Shown: piece by piece, positions 9,711 through 18,495 of the stretch | Position numbering within the stretch: position 1 is the first letter of the stretch | Layout of the letters: each line of letters opens with the position of its first letter | Assembly: GCF_017352135.1 (NCBI RefSeq) | Contig: NZ_CP071454.1 | Span: 1,459,501 to 1,523,500 of the forward strand | DNA from: Rhizobium lentis | GTDB taxonomy: Bacteria; Pseudomonadota; Alphaproteobacteria; Rhizobiales; Rhizobiaceae | Direction: 5' to 3' | Length of the DNA stretch: 64,000 nucleotides | The notes under the pieces: model-generated | Seen by the model: only the letters and a program-made list of their open reading frames with translations | Database searches by the model: none | What the model was told of the DNA's origin: nothing | Program-made: the position numbers and the translations under genes

Positions 9711-10306
9711 GACGCTGCACTTTCTTTCTGTTCGACCACGGCCTTCAGTACCTCGTCCGCCATGATTTCCTTGCGCACGTCGCGCGAAAGCACGGTGAGA
9801 TCGGCCTGCGCATAGACCGGATAACGCGCGTTCATCAAGTTTTCGAGGGTCTGCTTCGGATTTTCTGTCTTGAGCAGCGGCCGCGTGTCGCGTTTGTTGA
9901 CCCGCTCCCAGAGCACGTCGAGATCCGCCTTCAGCCAGACCGAAACGCCGCCCTTCTTGATATGCCTGCGCGTGCGCTCGTTGATGAAGGCGCCGCCGCC
10001 CGTGGAGACGACGCGTGGCCCGCTCTTTAACAGGCGCTTTATCACCCGCGTTTCCAGCGCCCGGAACTCTTCCTCGCCATAGGCTGCGAAGAGTTCGGGG
10101 ATCGTCATACGTGACACCCGTTCGATTTCGTGGTCGCTGTCGATGAAGGGAATGCCGAGCTGGCTGGCGACGATGCGCCCGACGGAGGATTTCCCCGCAC
10201 CCATCAGGCCGACGAGGATCAGATTGCGTGAACCGAGCGCGGCGCGAGCTCTGTCTTTCAGGCTGTCAGCAACGGTCAGCAGTGGTTCACTCATCGGTCC
10301 ATTCAC
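9707..10306 (-). CDS. aroK: Shikimate kinase
   Basis: AroK phosphorylates shikimate with ATP, the fifth shikimate-pathway step. In the 199-residue protein the Walker A motif GLMGAGKSSVG lies at about residues 33-43. The shikimate-binding DSDHEIE and the segment VVSTGGGAFI follow, as does the lid region with RDTRPLL. The ATG at 10306 (MNGPMSEPLL) gives a slightly extended N-terminus; a second Met four residues in is an alternative. It is the first gene of aroK-aroB-corC. Confidence 0.96.
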   Translation of the reverse strand: MNGPMSEPLLTVADSLKDRARAALGSRNLILVGLMGAGKSSVGRIVASQLGIPFIDSDHEIERVSRMTIPELFAAYGEEEFRALETRVIKRLLKSGPRVVSTGGGAFINERTRRHIKKGGVSVWLKADLDVLWERVNKRDTRPLLKTENPKQTLENLMNARYPVYAQADLTVLSRDVRKEIMADEVLKAVVEQKESAAS

Positions 10307-10441
10307 ACTTTGTTTGCAAACGGTATCGACAAATGCAAGTGGAGCGTCAAGCCGCGGACAAGGGAATCATGGCTTGAGTACCGCTTCTTGCACTTGCGGA
10401 TACGCTTCTTATAACAGAAGCAGAGCATGAGGAGTTGCCGG

Positions 10442-10618
10442 ATGCCGACCCTGTTCCGTTTCCTGTTCGTCTGCGCGATCCTCGCCGGGACGGTTTACGG
10501 AGCGATGTGGGCGCTCGTGACCTTCGTGGAACCGCAGCAGCGCGACGTGACGATCCGTATCCCCTCCGAGCGGGTCAACCCGCCTGCGACGGGCACGATC
10601 GACACGACCGGCAGGTGA
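10442..10618 (+). CDS. Small single-pass membrane protein upstream of xerD
   Basis: This is a 58-residue protein of unknown function: a hydrophobic segment at about residues 4-24 ([20 protein letters not shown]) followed by a short polar tail with a Pro-rich end. The ATG at 10442 follows GAGTTGCCGG. A second in-frame ATG at 10427 is possible. Its TGA overlaps a GTG that could start xerD four bases in, so the two are likely co-transcribed. The coupling suggests a real gene, but nothing shows its role. Confidence 0.65.
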   Translation: MPTLFRFLFVCAILAGTVYGAMWALVTFVEPQQRDVTIRIPSERVNPPATGTIDTTGR

Positions 10619-10626
10619 GCGCGACG

Positions 10627-11577
10627 ATGGATCTCAGCCGCGTCCACGTGGAATCCTTCCTGGAAATGATGAGCGCCGAACGTGGCGCCGCCGCCAATAC
10701 GCTGCAATCCTATGAGCGCGACCTCGACGACATCAGCGCTTTCCTGAACAGCCGCAGCATAAGGTTGACCGAAGCCGCCTCCACCGATCTGGCCGCCTAT
10801 CTCGCCTCGCTCGCCCGCCAGGGCTTCAAGCCTTCCTCGCAGGCGCGCCGGCTTGCCGCCATGCGGCAATTCTACAAGTTCCTCTACGCTGAAGGCCTTC
10901 GGACCGACGACCCCACAGGCGTTCTCGATGCGCCGAAAAAGGGGCGCGCGTTGCCGAAGACGATGGGGGTCGAAGAGGTCGGCAGGCTGCTTTCCCAAGC
11001 GCAGACCGAGGCCAACGACCCGGCTCCGGGCCAGTTGCAGCGCCTGCGTATGCTGGCGCTCCTGGAACTGCTCTATGCCACAGGCATGCGCGTCAGCGAA
11101 CTCGTGTCGCTTCCTGCCCGTGTGCTCGATCAGGAGGGCCGCTTCCTGATGATCCGCGGCAAGGGCAACAAGGAACGGCTGGTGCCGCTGTCGCACTCGG
11201 CGATTGCAGCCCTGAAGTCGTATGGGCGCCTGCTGGCGGCCGAAAATGCAGCAGTAAAGGAACCGCAGCAAAGCCCCTGGCTGTTTCCCGCCGCCTCCAA
11301 GGAGGGATATCTGCCGCGCCAGGTCTTCGCGCGCGACCTCAAGAACCTGGCGATCCGCGCCGGGCTGACGCCGTCGCTGATATCGCCGCATGTCATGCGC
11401 CATGCCTTCGCCAGTCATCTGCTTGCCAACGGCGCCGACCTGCGCGTCGTGCAGGAACTCCTCGGCCATTCGGACATTTCGACCACACAGATCTACACCC
11501 ATGTCCTCGAAGAGAGGCTTCAGCAGCTGGTCCAGACGCACCACCCCCTTGCCAAACAGGCGAAAAAGCACGAATAG
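10627..11577 (+). CDS. xerD: Site-specific tyrosine recombinase XerD
   Basis: XerD acts with XerC at dif to resolve chromosome dimers. The 316-residue protein has the N-terminal SAM-like DNA-binding domain ([20 protein letters not shown]) and a C-terminal catalytic domain. The catalytic residues are visible: Arg in ATGMRVSEL, Lys in [10 protein letters not shown], His-x-x-Arg in [10 protein letters not shown], the second His in [15 protein letters not shown], and the Tyr nucleophile in the same segment. The [12 protein letters not shown] context points to XerD rather than XerC. The ATG at 10627 is used; a GTG at 10615 overlapping the upstream stop is an alternative. Confidence 0.94.
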   Translation: MDLSRVHVESFLEMMSAERGAAANTLQSYERDLDDISAFLNSRSIRLTEAASTDLAAYLASLARQGFKPSSQARRLAAMRQFYKFLYAEGLRTDDPTGVLDAPKKGRALPKTMGVEEVGRLLSQAQTEANDPAPGQLQRLRMLALLELLYATGMRVSELVSLPARVLDQEGRFLMIRGKGNKERLVPLSHSAIAALKSYGRLLAAENAAVKEPQQSPWLFPAASKEGYLPRQVFARDLKNLAIRAGLTPSLISPHVMRHAFASHLLANGADLRVVQELLGHSDISTTQIYTHVLEERLQQLVQTHHPLAKQAKKHE

Positions 11578-11640
11578 GACCGGCGACAAGGGGCGGAGCC
11601 AGGAAAACGCCCCGTGGCACAAGGAACGGAAACGCACCTC

Positions 11641-12593
11641 ATGCACAATTATCTCGACTTCGAAAAGCCGATCTCCGACCTCGAAGGCAAGATTATCGAG
11701 CTGAAGAAGCTCGCAATGGAAGACGAGAGCATCGACACGACCGATGAGATCGGCAGGCTCGAGGTTCGCGTCCGTGAGGCCATCGTCGAAATCTATTCCA
11801 AGCTCAATGCCTGGCAGAAGACGCAAGTGGCCCGCCATCCGCAACGCCCGCATTTCGTTGATTACGCCAAGACGCTGTTCCAGGAATTCACGCCGCTTGC
11901 CGGCGACCGCAAGTTTTCCGAGGACGCCGCAATTCAGGCAGGCCTCGCCCGCTTCCGTGGTCAGCCCGTGGCCGTCATCGGCCAGGAAAAGGGCAATGAC
12001 ACCAAGACCCGCCTGAAACACAATTTCGGCAGCCCGCGTCCGGAAGGCTACCGCAAGGCGATCCGCATCCTTGAAATGGCCGATCGTTTCAGCCTGCCTG
12101 TCATTTCGCTGGTGGATACGGCAGGCGCCTATCCCGGCGTCGGCGCCGAAGAGCGCGGCCAGGCCGAGGCGATTGCCCGCTCGACGGAAATGTGTCTCGG
12201 CGTCAAGGTTCCCCTCGTTTCCGTCGTCATCGGCGAAGGCGGCTCGGGCGGAGCGATCGCGATCGCCACCGGCAACAGGGTCTATATGCTCGAGCATTCG
12301 ATCTACAGCGTTATTTCGCCGGAAGGCGCGGCTTCCATCCTCTGGCGTGATTCCACCCGCGCCCGGGAAGCGGCGACCAACATGAAGATCACCGCCGAAG
12401 ACCTGAAATCGCTCGGCGTCATCGACGGCATCATCTCCGAGCCCTCGGCGGCGCCCACCGCGATCCCGACAGCGTCATCGCCGCAACCGGCGATGTGATC
12501 GCCAATGCGCTTGGTGAAATGGCATCCCGCTCCGGCGAACAATTGCGCAACGAGCGGCGCCAGAAATTCCTCAATATGGGCCGCAATCTGTAA
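11641..12593 (+). CDS. accA: Acetyl-CoA carboxylase carboxyltransferase subunit alpha, frameshifted
   Basis: AccA is the alpha subunit of the carboxyltransferase that makes malonyl-CoA for fatty acid synthesis, and it is normally essential. The start [18 protein letters not shown] at 11641, the Gly-rich [15 protein letters not shown] and the segment [14 protein letters not shown] are typical. As given, the frame runs to a TGA at 12496-12498 with a nonsensical Ala/Pro-rich tail. The true C-terminus ([10 protein letters not shown], then [19 protein letters not shown], ending MGRNL) continues in another frame to TAA at 12591-12593. One base is missing around 12442-12444, where GAGCC-CTC should read Glu-Pro-Leu. 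A sequencing error or a very recent mutation is likely. A GTG at 11614 is an alternative start. Confidence 0.93.
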
Positions 12594-12790
12594 GCTCAGC
12601 CGCAACTGTTGAGCGATTGAGGCCAAACCTTGGCCACATTGTTGTTATCTCTAACATTGCGCTTGCGGGGGCGTTTCCTGACACGTCATAGGCTGTTAAG
12701 CATTTGTGAAGTATAAGCCGCCTATGATTCCGCTTCGTGCCCGGACTCCATAGGCGGACCGGGTCGCATTATCTTTATGGGCTAGTTTGG

Positions 12791-14035
12791 ATGCGCATAC
12801 GTCATTTTGCCTATGTTTCCCTGATGGCGCTGGCTCTGACCGGCTGCAACGACGCGTTGGAAACCGCGCAGGTCGATCTCTCCAAGGTCAAGAACAAGGT
12901 CGAGCAGCCGCTCCCCCCACATATCCTCAATGCCATGGCCGCCAAGGGCATGGACCGCAATTCGCCGATCATGATTCGCATCTTCAAGGAAGAAGGTGCC
13001 ATGGAGATCTGGAAGGCGAAGACCGACAACCGTTTCGAGAAAATCGCTGATTACAAGATCTGCGCCTGGTCGGGCCGCCTCGGTCCGAAGGTCAAGACCG
13101 GCGACCGGCAGGCGCCGGAAGGTTTCTACGATCTGACGCGCGCCAACCTGAACCCCAATTCGAAATATTATCTGGCGATCAACACCGGTTTCCCGAACCG
13201 CTACGACGCGGCGAACGGCCGCACCGGTTCCGATCTGATGATCCATGGTGCCTGCTCCTCCTCCGGCTGCTATTCGATGACCGACCAGCAGGTGCTGGAG
13301 ATCTATGCCTTTGCCCGCGACGCCTTCAAGGGCGGTCAGTCGACCGTGCAGCTGCAGGCCTTCCCCTTCCGTATGACGGCGGAAAACATGGTCAAGCATC
13401 GCCTCGATCCGAACTACGACTTCTGGAAGATGCTGAAGGTCGGCTACGACAATTTCGAAGTGACGAAGCGCCCGCCTGAGGTGAACGTCTGCGAGAAGAA
13501 ATATGTCTTCAACCAGCAGGCGACCGACGGCGGCGCCTTCAATGCCGCCGGCAAATGCCCTGCCATGTCGACGCCGCCGGCGCTGGCGGCCGCCCTTGCC
13601 TCCTACGGCAAGACCTATGATGCCGACTATGCCAAGGCGATGAGCAAATTTGAGGGCATGGCCTGGTACGATCCATCCGAGGCCGAGCGCAAGGCGGTGG
13701 TCGCCAAGCTGCGCAAGGGCCGCGAACTCGCCTTCGCGCCGACAGGCACCTCGCTCGAAGCCGGCCGCATGGTCAAGGTCGCCGAACTCGAGGACCTGAT
13801 GGCCAAGCGCACCGCTCAGAGCCTCACCGCCAACTCCGCTGCAGGCGCGACACCTGCAGCGCCGGCCCAGCCCCAAGCAACGGCGCAGTCCCAGGCAACG
13901 GCCGTCGCCGCCGCAACACCGGCGGTCGTGCCGGTGCCGATGCAAAATCCGCTCGCCTATACCGCACCCGAACCGCAGGAAACGGCCGACGCCGCGGCAA
14001 AGAAGCCATTCTGGAAGTTCTGGGCGCGGAACTGA
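12791..14035 (+). CDS. L,D-transpeptidase family lipoprotein
   Basis: This 414-residue envelope protein has a lipoprotein signal with lipobox LALTGC (Cys19). It then has a YafK-type L,D-transpeptidase (YkuD) domain at about residues 55-190. The active-site segment is IHGACSSSGCYSM, with His152 and the catalytic Cys160. Such enzymes form or cut meso-DAP linkages or attach/detach proteins from peptidoglycan. The C-terminal third is helical and ends in an Ala/Pro/Gln-rich low-complexity stretch, with a basic aromatic tail PFWKFWARN. The ATG at 12791 starts the signal peptide. An upstream start at 12737 would bury it. The tusA-like gene follows after 5 bases. Confidence 0.85.
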   Translation: MRIRHFAYVSLMALALTGCNDALETAQVDLSKVKNKVEQPLPPHILNAMAAKGMDRNSPIMIRIFKEEGAMEIWKAKTDNRFEKIADYKICAWSGRLGPKVKTGDRQAPEGFYDLTRANLNPNSKYYLAINTGFPNRYDAANGRTGSDLMIHGACSSSGCYSMTDQQVLEIYAFARDAFKGGQSTVQLQAFPFRMTAENMVKHRLDPNYDFWKMLKVGYDNFEVTKRPPEVNVCEKKYVFNQQATDGGAFNAAGKCPAMSTPPALAAALASYGKTYDADYAKAMSKFEGMAWYDPSEAERKAVVAKLRKGRELAFAPTGTSLEAGRMVKVAELEDLMAKRTAQSLTANSAAGATPAAPAQPQATAQSQATAVAAATPAVVPVPMQNPLAYTAPEPQETADAAAKKPFWKFWARN

Positions 14036-14040
14036 ACGGC

Positions 14041-14265
14041 TTGAACCCCGTTCTCTACGATCTTCGCGGCCTGAAATGCCCGCTGCCCGTGATGAAAACA
14101 CGCAGGAAGCTTGCCGCCATGGCAAGCGGCGCGCTCATCCTCGTCGATACCAGCGATCCGCTGGCGGTGATCGACATGCCGCATTTCTGCAATGAGGACG
14201 GGCACGAGCTGGTCGAGACGGAAAAAACTGAAAGCGGCCACCGCTTTCTGATCCGCAAGCGCTAG
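14041..14265 (+). CDS. TusA/SirA-like sulfur-carrier protein
   Basis: This 74-residue TusA-family protein carries the defining Cys-Pro-x-Pro motif (LRGLKCPLPVMKTR, Cys13), where the Cys carries persulfide sulfur for tRNA thiolation or molybdenum cofactor work. The start is a TTG at 14041, five bases after the stop of the transpeptidase gene, so the two are probably co-transcribed. The exact sulfur acceptor cannot be told from sequence. Confidence 0.88.
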   Translation: MNPVLYDLRGLKCPLPVMKTRRKLAAMASGALILVDTSDPLAVIDMPHFCNEDGHELVETEKTESGHRFLIRKR

Positions 14266-14723
14266 ATCTCCATCCCAAACCGGCTGCCTCCGTGGCGGCG
14301 CCTACAACTTTTCCCGCTCGTTCTCCGGCCGCCGACCATTGCTCGGTCGACGTTAAAAATTCATCATACAACTTGCCAGCTTTTGTATGTTGACATTATG
14401 TCCTCGCGGTTTTAGCCATAATGAGCCGGTTGGAGGAGCGGCAGGATAAGGGGCTGGTCGATCCACGTCTTCTGTTTCCAAGGGAAGAGCGAAAGCCCCT
14501 GCATGTAGATGAAAACAGCCGTGCCATCGGTTCGATGGGCACGTCGACCCGCATCGGCATGCCCGGTTGGCCTCCTCCCACACGACTTCTCAATGGTACC
14601 GACGCCAGCGCCTGATTGTGGAATGGCCGGAAAAGGCGGCGTGTGCAGGGTTCTGTCCTTGTATTCGCAAAGCTGGCGTGCCGATTATGAAAAGTGAATT
14701 GTCATGCAATACGGGAGGATAGC
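14266..14723. other. Long leader region of the TRAP operon, no gene seen
   Basis: No supported gene lies in these 458 bases. It contains the 25-bp palindrome at 14365-14389 and an overlapping TTGACA at 14390-14395 that could be a -35 element. The short open frames here (for example 14421-14615) show no family character. The transcript leader of dctP may be about 300 nt. Confidence 0.5.
14365..14389. promoter_or_regulatory. Palindromic operator candidate for the TRAP operon
   Basis: CATACAA at 14365-14371 and TTGTATG at 14383-14389 form perfect 7-bp arms around an 11-bp spacer. A TTGACA that could serve as a -35 hexamer begins one base later, at 14390. The position, about 330 bases upstream of dctP and partly overlapping a possible promoter, suits repression by the FadR-type regulator encoded at 17700. 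That assignment is inference from context. Confidence 0.45.
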
Positions 14724-15701
14724 ATGAAAAACTTCGTTAAGCTGGCAGCAGGTCTGATGATCGCTGCCGCGTTTGTGAGCAGCGCCGCCAGCGCTCAAAC
14801 CGTGCTGAAATCATCCGATACCCATCCTGACGGTTATCCCACAGTCGAGGGCGTCAAATATTTTGGCGAGTTGGTCAAGGAGCGCACCAAGGGCCGCTAT
14901 TCGGTCGAAGTGTACCATTCCGCCCAACTCGGCGAGGAGAAGGACACGATCGAGCAGGTGCGCTCGGGCGTAATCGAATTGAATCGTGTGTCGATGGCGC
15001 CTTTCAACGGCACGGTGAAGGAATCGATCGTTCCCGCCCTGCCCTATATCTTCCGTTCGGAAGACCACATGCACAAGGTCATGGACGGAGCCATCGGCGA
15101 TCAGATCAAGAAAGCGTTCGAACCGGCCGGCCTTGTCGTGCTGGCCTTCTACGATGCCGGCGCCCGCTCGTTCTACAATAAGACGAAGCCGATCAACTCG
15201 GTTGCCGACATGAAGGGCCTGAAGTTCCGCGTTATCCAGTCCGATATCTTCGTCGACATGGTGGCGGCCCTCGGCGCCAATGCCACGCCCATGCCCTACG
15301 GCGAAGTCTACTCGGGAATCGAGACCGGCGTCATCGACGGCGCGGAAAACAATTTCCCGAGCTACGACACCGCCAAGCACGCCGAAGTGGCAAAGAACTA
15401 CTCGCTCGACGAGCATACGATCCTGCCGGAAGTGTTCGTCATGAACAAGGCCGCGTTCGACAAGCTGACGCCGGAGGATCAGGAGATCTTCAAGCAGGCA
15501 GCCAAGGACAGCGTCGCCAAGCAGCGTGAACTCTGGTCCGCCAAGGTCGCCGAATCCCGCGCCAATGTCGAAAAACTGGGCGCGCAGATCACCACGCCGG
15601 AGAAACAGGGATTCATCGACGCCATGGCGCCGGTTTACGAGAAGCACGTCAAGGACGACGTACTGAAGAAGATGGTCGAGGATGTAAAGGCTGTGCAATA
15701 G
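14724..15701 (+). CDS. dctP: TRAP transporter solute-binding protein, DctP family
   Basis: This is a periplasmic binding protein of a tripartite ATP-independent transporter, 325 residues, with a signal peptide cleaved near SAASA-QT. DctP-family motifs include SSDTHPDGYPTVEGVKYFGE, QLGEEKDTIEQVRSGV, the segment LKFRVIQSDIFVDMVAALGA, and PYGEVYSGIETGVIDGAENN, which carries the ligand Arg and Asn regions. Start: ATG at 14724 behind GGGAGGATA. Substrates are usually organic acids, often sugar acids in this subfamily, but the ligand is not readable here. A strong hairpin separates it from dctQ. Confidence 0.92.
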   Translation: MKNFVKLAAGLMIAAAFVSSAASAQTVLKSSDTHPDGYPTVEGVKYFGELVKERTKGRYSVEVYHSAQLGEEKDTIEQVRSGVIELNRVSMAPFNGTVKESIVPALPYIFRSEDHMHKVMDGAIGDQIKKAFEPAGLVVLAFYDAGARSFYNKTKPINSVADMKGLKFRVIQSDIFVDMVAALGANATPMPYGEVYSGIETGVIDGAENNFPSYDTAKHAEVAKNYSLDEHTILPEVFVMNKAAFDKLTPEDQEIFKQAAKDSVAKQRELWSAKVAESRANVEKLGAQITTPEKQGFIDAMAPVYEKHVKDDVLKKMVEDVKAVQ

Positions 15702-15727
15702 CCGCAGCCTGCTCCTCGTGTGGAGGT

Positions 15728-15751
15728 CGGGGTGGAGTCATCTCCACCCCG
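15728..15751 (+). other. Intercistronic hairpin between dctP and dctQ
   Basis: CGGGGTGGAG at 15728-15737 and CTCCACCCCG at 15742-15751 form a perfect 10-bp stem with a TCAT tetraloop. There is no T run, so it is unlikely to be a full terminator. Such hairpins commonly protect the abundant binding-protein mRNA from 3' decay and lower permease expression; that role is inferred. Confidence 0.7.
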
Positions 15752-15826
15752 GTTTCCCCGATGTTTCGTGCCATCTTCTCGATCCGCCCGATAGGGCGAG
15801 TGAGCGCCAATTTCGACGAGGCCCTT

Positions 15827-16405
15827 ATGTCGAATAACCTGACCCCCGTCGCCAATTTCCTGACGCGCCTGAGCAACGCCGCCCTGTGGCTCGCCGGTAT
15901 CGGTCTGGTGTTGATGACGGTCTTCGTCGCCTGGCAGGTATTCTGCCGCTATGTGCTGAACGACTCGCCGAGTTGGACTGAGCCGGGCTCAGTGATGCTG
16001 ATGAGCTGGTTCATCTTCCTGGGCGCCGCCGTCGGCATCCGCGAGAACAATCATCTTGGCTTCGACGTGCTGCTCTATGTGCTGCCGAAATCCGGCAAGC
16101 GCGTTCTGCGCATGATCTCGGACGTGGTCATTCTCGCCTTCGGCGCCGGCATGATCTGGTACGGCGGCGCGCTCGTGAGCCTGACCTGGAACACAACCTT
16201 GCCGTCGCTCGGTATCTCAGGCGCGTTCGACTATATGCCGCTCTGCGCCGGTGGCGCGCTCGCCGTGATCTTCTCGCTGGAGCGCATCGTGTTGCGCCTC
16301 GCCGGCGAACCGATTGACGATGTGCTGGATGAAGTCCTGCCGACGGAAATCGCCGTCGAGATGGAGAACATCAATGCCGACCCGAACATCAAATTGAAAG
16401 CGTAG
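15827..16405 (+). CDS. dctQ: TRAP transporter small permease, DctQ family
   Basis: This is the small membrane subunit of the TRAP transporter, 192 residues, with four hydrophobic segments. The family motif QVFCRYVLNDSPSWTEPGS is followed by GIRENNHLGFDVL. The C-terminus is a short acidic tail. The ATG at 15827 (MSNNLTPVANF) is preferred to 15761 because the added residues look non-native. dctM follows after 4 bases, so the two are tightly coupled. Confidence 0.9.
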   Translation: MSNNLTPVANFLTRLSNAALWLAGIGLVLMTVFVAWQVFCRYVLNDSPSWTEPGSVMLMSWFIFLGAAVGIRENNHLGFDVLLYVLPKSGKRVLRMISDVVILAFGAGMIWYGGALVSLTWNTTLPSLGISGAFDYMPLCAGGALAVIFSLERIVLRLAGEPIDDVLDEVLPTEIAVEMENINADPNIKLKA

Positions 16406-16409
16406 CGCG

Positions 16410-17690
16410 ATGGAACTCTGGATCCTGTTCGGTGTTTTCACCACCCTGATGCTGATCGGCACGCCCATCGCCTTCTGCCTCGGCGTCGCCAGCTTCGCCA
16501 CCGTGCTCTACATGGGGCTGCCGCCGCTGGTCGTCTTTCAACGGCTCAATTCCGGCATGAGCGTCTTTTCGCTGCTTGCCATCCCCTTCTTCATCTATGC
16601 CGGCGATCTGATGGTGCGCGGCGGAATCGCGAGCCGCATCGTTGCCTTCGCCGCGTCGCTGGTCGGCCATGTCCGCGGCGGCCTCGGCCAGGTCAACGTC
16701 GTCACGGCGACGCTGTTCGGCGGCATTTCCGGTTCGGCGGTGGCCGAAGCCGCAGCCGTCGGCGGTCTGATGATCCCGCAGATGAAGCAGCGCGGCTATG
16801 GCGCCGACTACGCGGTCAACGTCACCTCCATGGCGGCGCTGATCGCGCTGCTCCTGCCGCCCTCCCACAACATGATCATCTATTCGATCTCTGCCGGCGG
16901 CAAGATATCCGTCGCGGACCTGTTCACCGCCGGGGTGCTGCCCGGTCTGCTGCTCGCCTTTGCGCTGATGGCGACCGCTTACATCGTGGCGCGCTCGCGG
17001 GGTTACCCGACGGAGTCCTTTCCTGGCTTTGCGGCGGTGGCCCACTTGCTCGCCGTCGCGGTCCCCGGGCTGCTGCTGATCGCCATCATCTTCGGCGGCG
17101 TGAGGTCCGGCATCTTCACGGCAACGGAAAGCTCGTGCATCGCGGTCATCTACGCCCTGCTGGTAACGCTCTTCGTCTACCGGCAGATGGGCTGGAAGGA
17201 TTTTGTCCACGCCACGCAGGGCGCCGTACGTACGACGGCGATGGTCCTCCTGATCATCGGTACGGCTGCCGCCTTCTCCTGGCTGATGGCCTTCCTGAAG
17301 GTGCCGGCCTCGCTGGTTATCTGGATGAAGTCCGTCGCCGACGACCCGCTGACGGTGCTGCTCCTGCTCAATGTCCTCATGCTCGTGCTCGGCACCTTCA
17401 TGGATATGGGGCCGACCATCATCATCTGCACGCCGATCTTCCTGCCGGTGGCGCAAGCCTATGGAGTCGATCCTGTGCATTTCGGCGTGATCATGATCCT
17501 GAATTTCGGCATCGGGTTGAATACGCCTCCGGTCGGCGCGGTGCAATTCGTGGCTTGCGCGGTCGGCAAGATTTCAGTCTGGGAGGCTATGCGTTCGATC
17601 TGGCCGTTCTATGGTGCAGGCCTCGTTGTCCTCGGATTGGTGACGTACATCCCGGCAATCTCGTTATGGCTGCCCGCCATGTTCAAATAG
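16410..17690 (+). CDS. dctM: TRAP transporter large permease, DctM family
   Basis: This is the sodium-coupled large membrane subunit of the TRAP transporter, 426 residues with about 12 hydrophobic segments. DctM features include the start MELWILFGVFTTLMLIGTPI, the segment GGISGSAVAEAAAVGGLMIP, LLPPSHNMIIYS and GTFMDMGPTIIICTPIFLP. It is membrane-embedded and works with DctQ and DctP. The regulator gene follows 9 bases after its stop. Confidence 0.93.
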   Translation: MELWILFGVFTTLMLIGTPIAFCLGVASFATVLYMGLPPLVVFQRLNSGMSVFSLLAIPFFIYAGDLMVRGGIASRIVAFAASLVGHVRGGLGQVNVVTATLFGGISGSAVAEAAAVGGLMIPQMKQRGYGADYAVNVTSMAALIALLLPPSHNMIIYSISAGGKISVADLFTAGVLPGLLLAFALMATAYIVARSRGYPTESFPGFAAVAHLLAVAVPGLLLIAIIFGGVRSGIFTATESSCIAVIYALLVTLFVYRQMGWKDFVHATQGAVRTTAMVLLIIGTAAAFSWLMAFLKVPASLVIWMKSVADDPLTVLLLLNVLMLVLGTFMDMGPTIIICTPIFLPVAQAYGVDPVHFGVIMILNFGIGLNTPPVGAVQFVACAVGKISVWEAMRSIWPFYGAGLVVLGLVTYIPAISLWLPAMFK

Positions 17691-17699
17691 GAGACCGAC

Positions 17700-18482
17700 A
17701 TGGCGGCCGATACAGCCGTTGATCTCAGGATCGAGCGGAAGCCGAAACTCTCGGAAGGCGTGGTTTCGGCCATCCGTGCGCAGGTCTTGTCGGGGGGTTA
17801 CGCCCCGGGCGAGAAGCTGCCGACGGAAACGCGAATGGGCGAGCTTTTCGGCGTCAGCCGCACAGTTGTCCGCGAGGCGATCGCAACCCTTGCCGCCGAC
17901 GGCCTTGTCGAGGCGCGCCAGGGGGCTGGCGTTTTCGTCAAGAATCATCCGACGATCACCTTCGGCGCGATCAGCCTCGATGTCGGCAACAAGATTTCCC
18001 ATGCACTAAACGTCATCGAGGTGCGCATGGGCCTGGAGATCGAAAGCGCAGGGCTCGCCGCGCTGCGGCGCAATGCCGCCCAGGAGGCGCAGATCCAGGA
18101 AGCCTTCTTCGAATTCGACCGGCTGCTCGCACGTGGCGAAGCAACGGGCAAGAGCGACTTCGCTTTCCACCGGGAAATTGCGGCTGCCACCAACAATTCC
18201 TATTATGTCGAAGTCCTCGATGCGCTCGGCATGCGTGCGATTCCCTGCGACATCGCCTCGCCCTGGGGTACGGACAGCACGCTGTCGCGCGACTATCAGG
18301 AAGGGTTGCAGCGCGAACATCTGGCCATTCTGAAGGCGATTTCTGCCGGCGACCCGGAAGCCGCCCGCGCCGCCATGCGCGCCCACCTGACTGCAAGCCA
18401 GGAGCGCTACCGCACCCTGCTGAGCGGCCAGCAGGCAAGATGGCTTTCAGGCGCCCCTAAACGCAAGAATAAGATCACGTAG
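17700..18482 (+). CDS. FadR-type (FCD domain) GntR-family regulator
   Basis: This 260-residue transcription factor has an N-terminal winged helix of the GntR family (residues about 20-80: GGYAPGEKLPTETRMGELFG, then VSRTVVREAIATLAADGLVE). An all-helical FCD ligand-binding domain follows (about 100-240). It is the last gene of the dctPQM cluster, 9 bases after dctM behind GGAG, so it probably controls that operon in response to the imported substrate. The palindrome at 14365-14389 is a candidate binding site. Confidence 0.9.
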   Translation: MAADTAVDLRIERKPKLSEGVVSAIRAQVLSGGYAPGEKLPTETRMGELFGVSRTVVREAIATLAADGLVEARQGAGVFVKNHPTITFGAISLDVGNKISHALNVIEVRMGLEIESAGLAALRRNAAQEAQIQEAFFEFDRLLARGEATGKSDFAFHREIAAATNNSYYVEVLDALGMRAIPCDIASPWGTDSTLSRDYQEGLQREHLAILKAISAGDPEAARAAMRAHLTASQERYRTLLSGQQARWLSGAPKRKNKIT

Positions 18483-18495
18483 GGTTACGGGCGCA

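Noticed and set aside
14421..14615. Short open frames in the dctP leader
   Set aside because: No family character and poor ribosome-binding sites. The region is better read as a leader with an operator.
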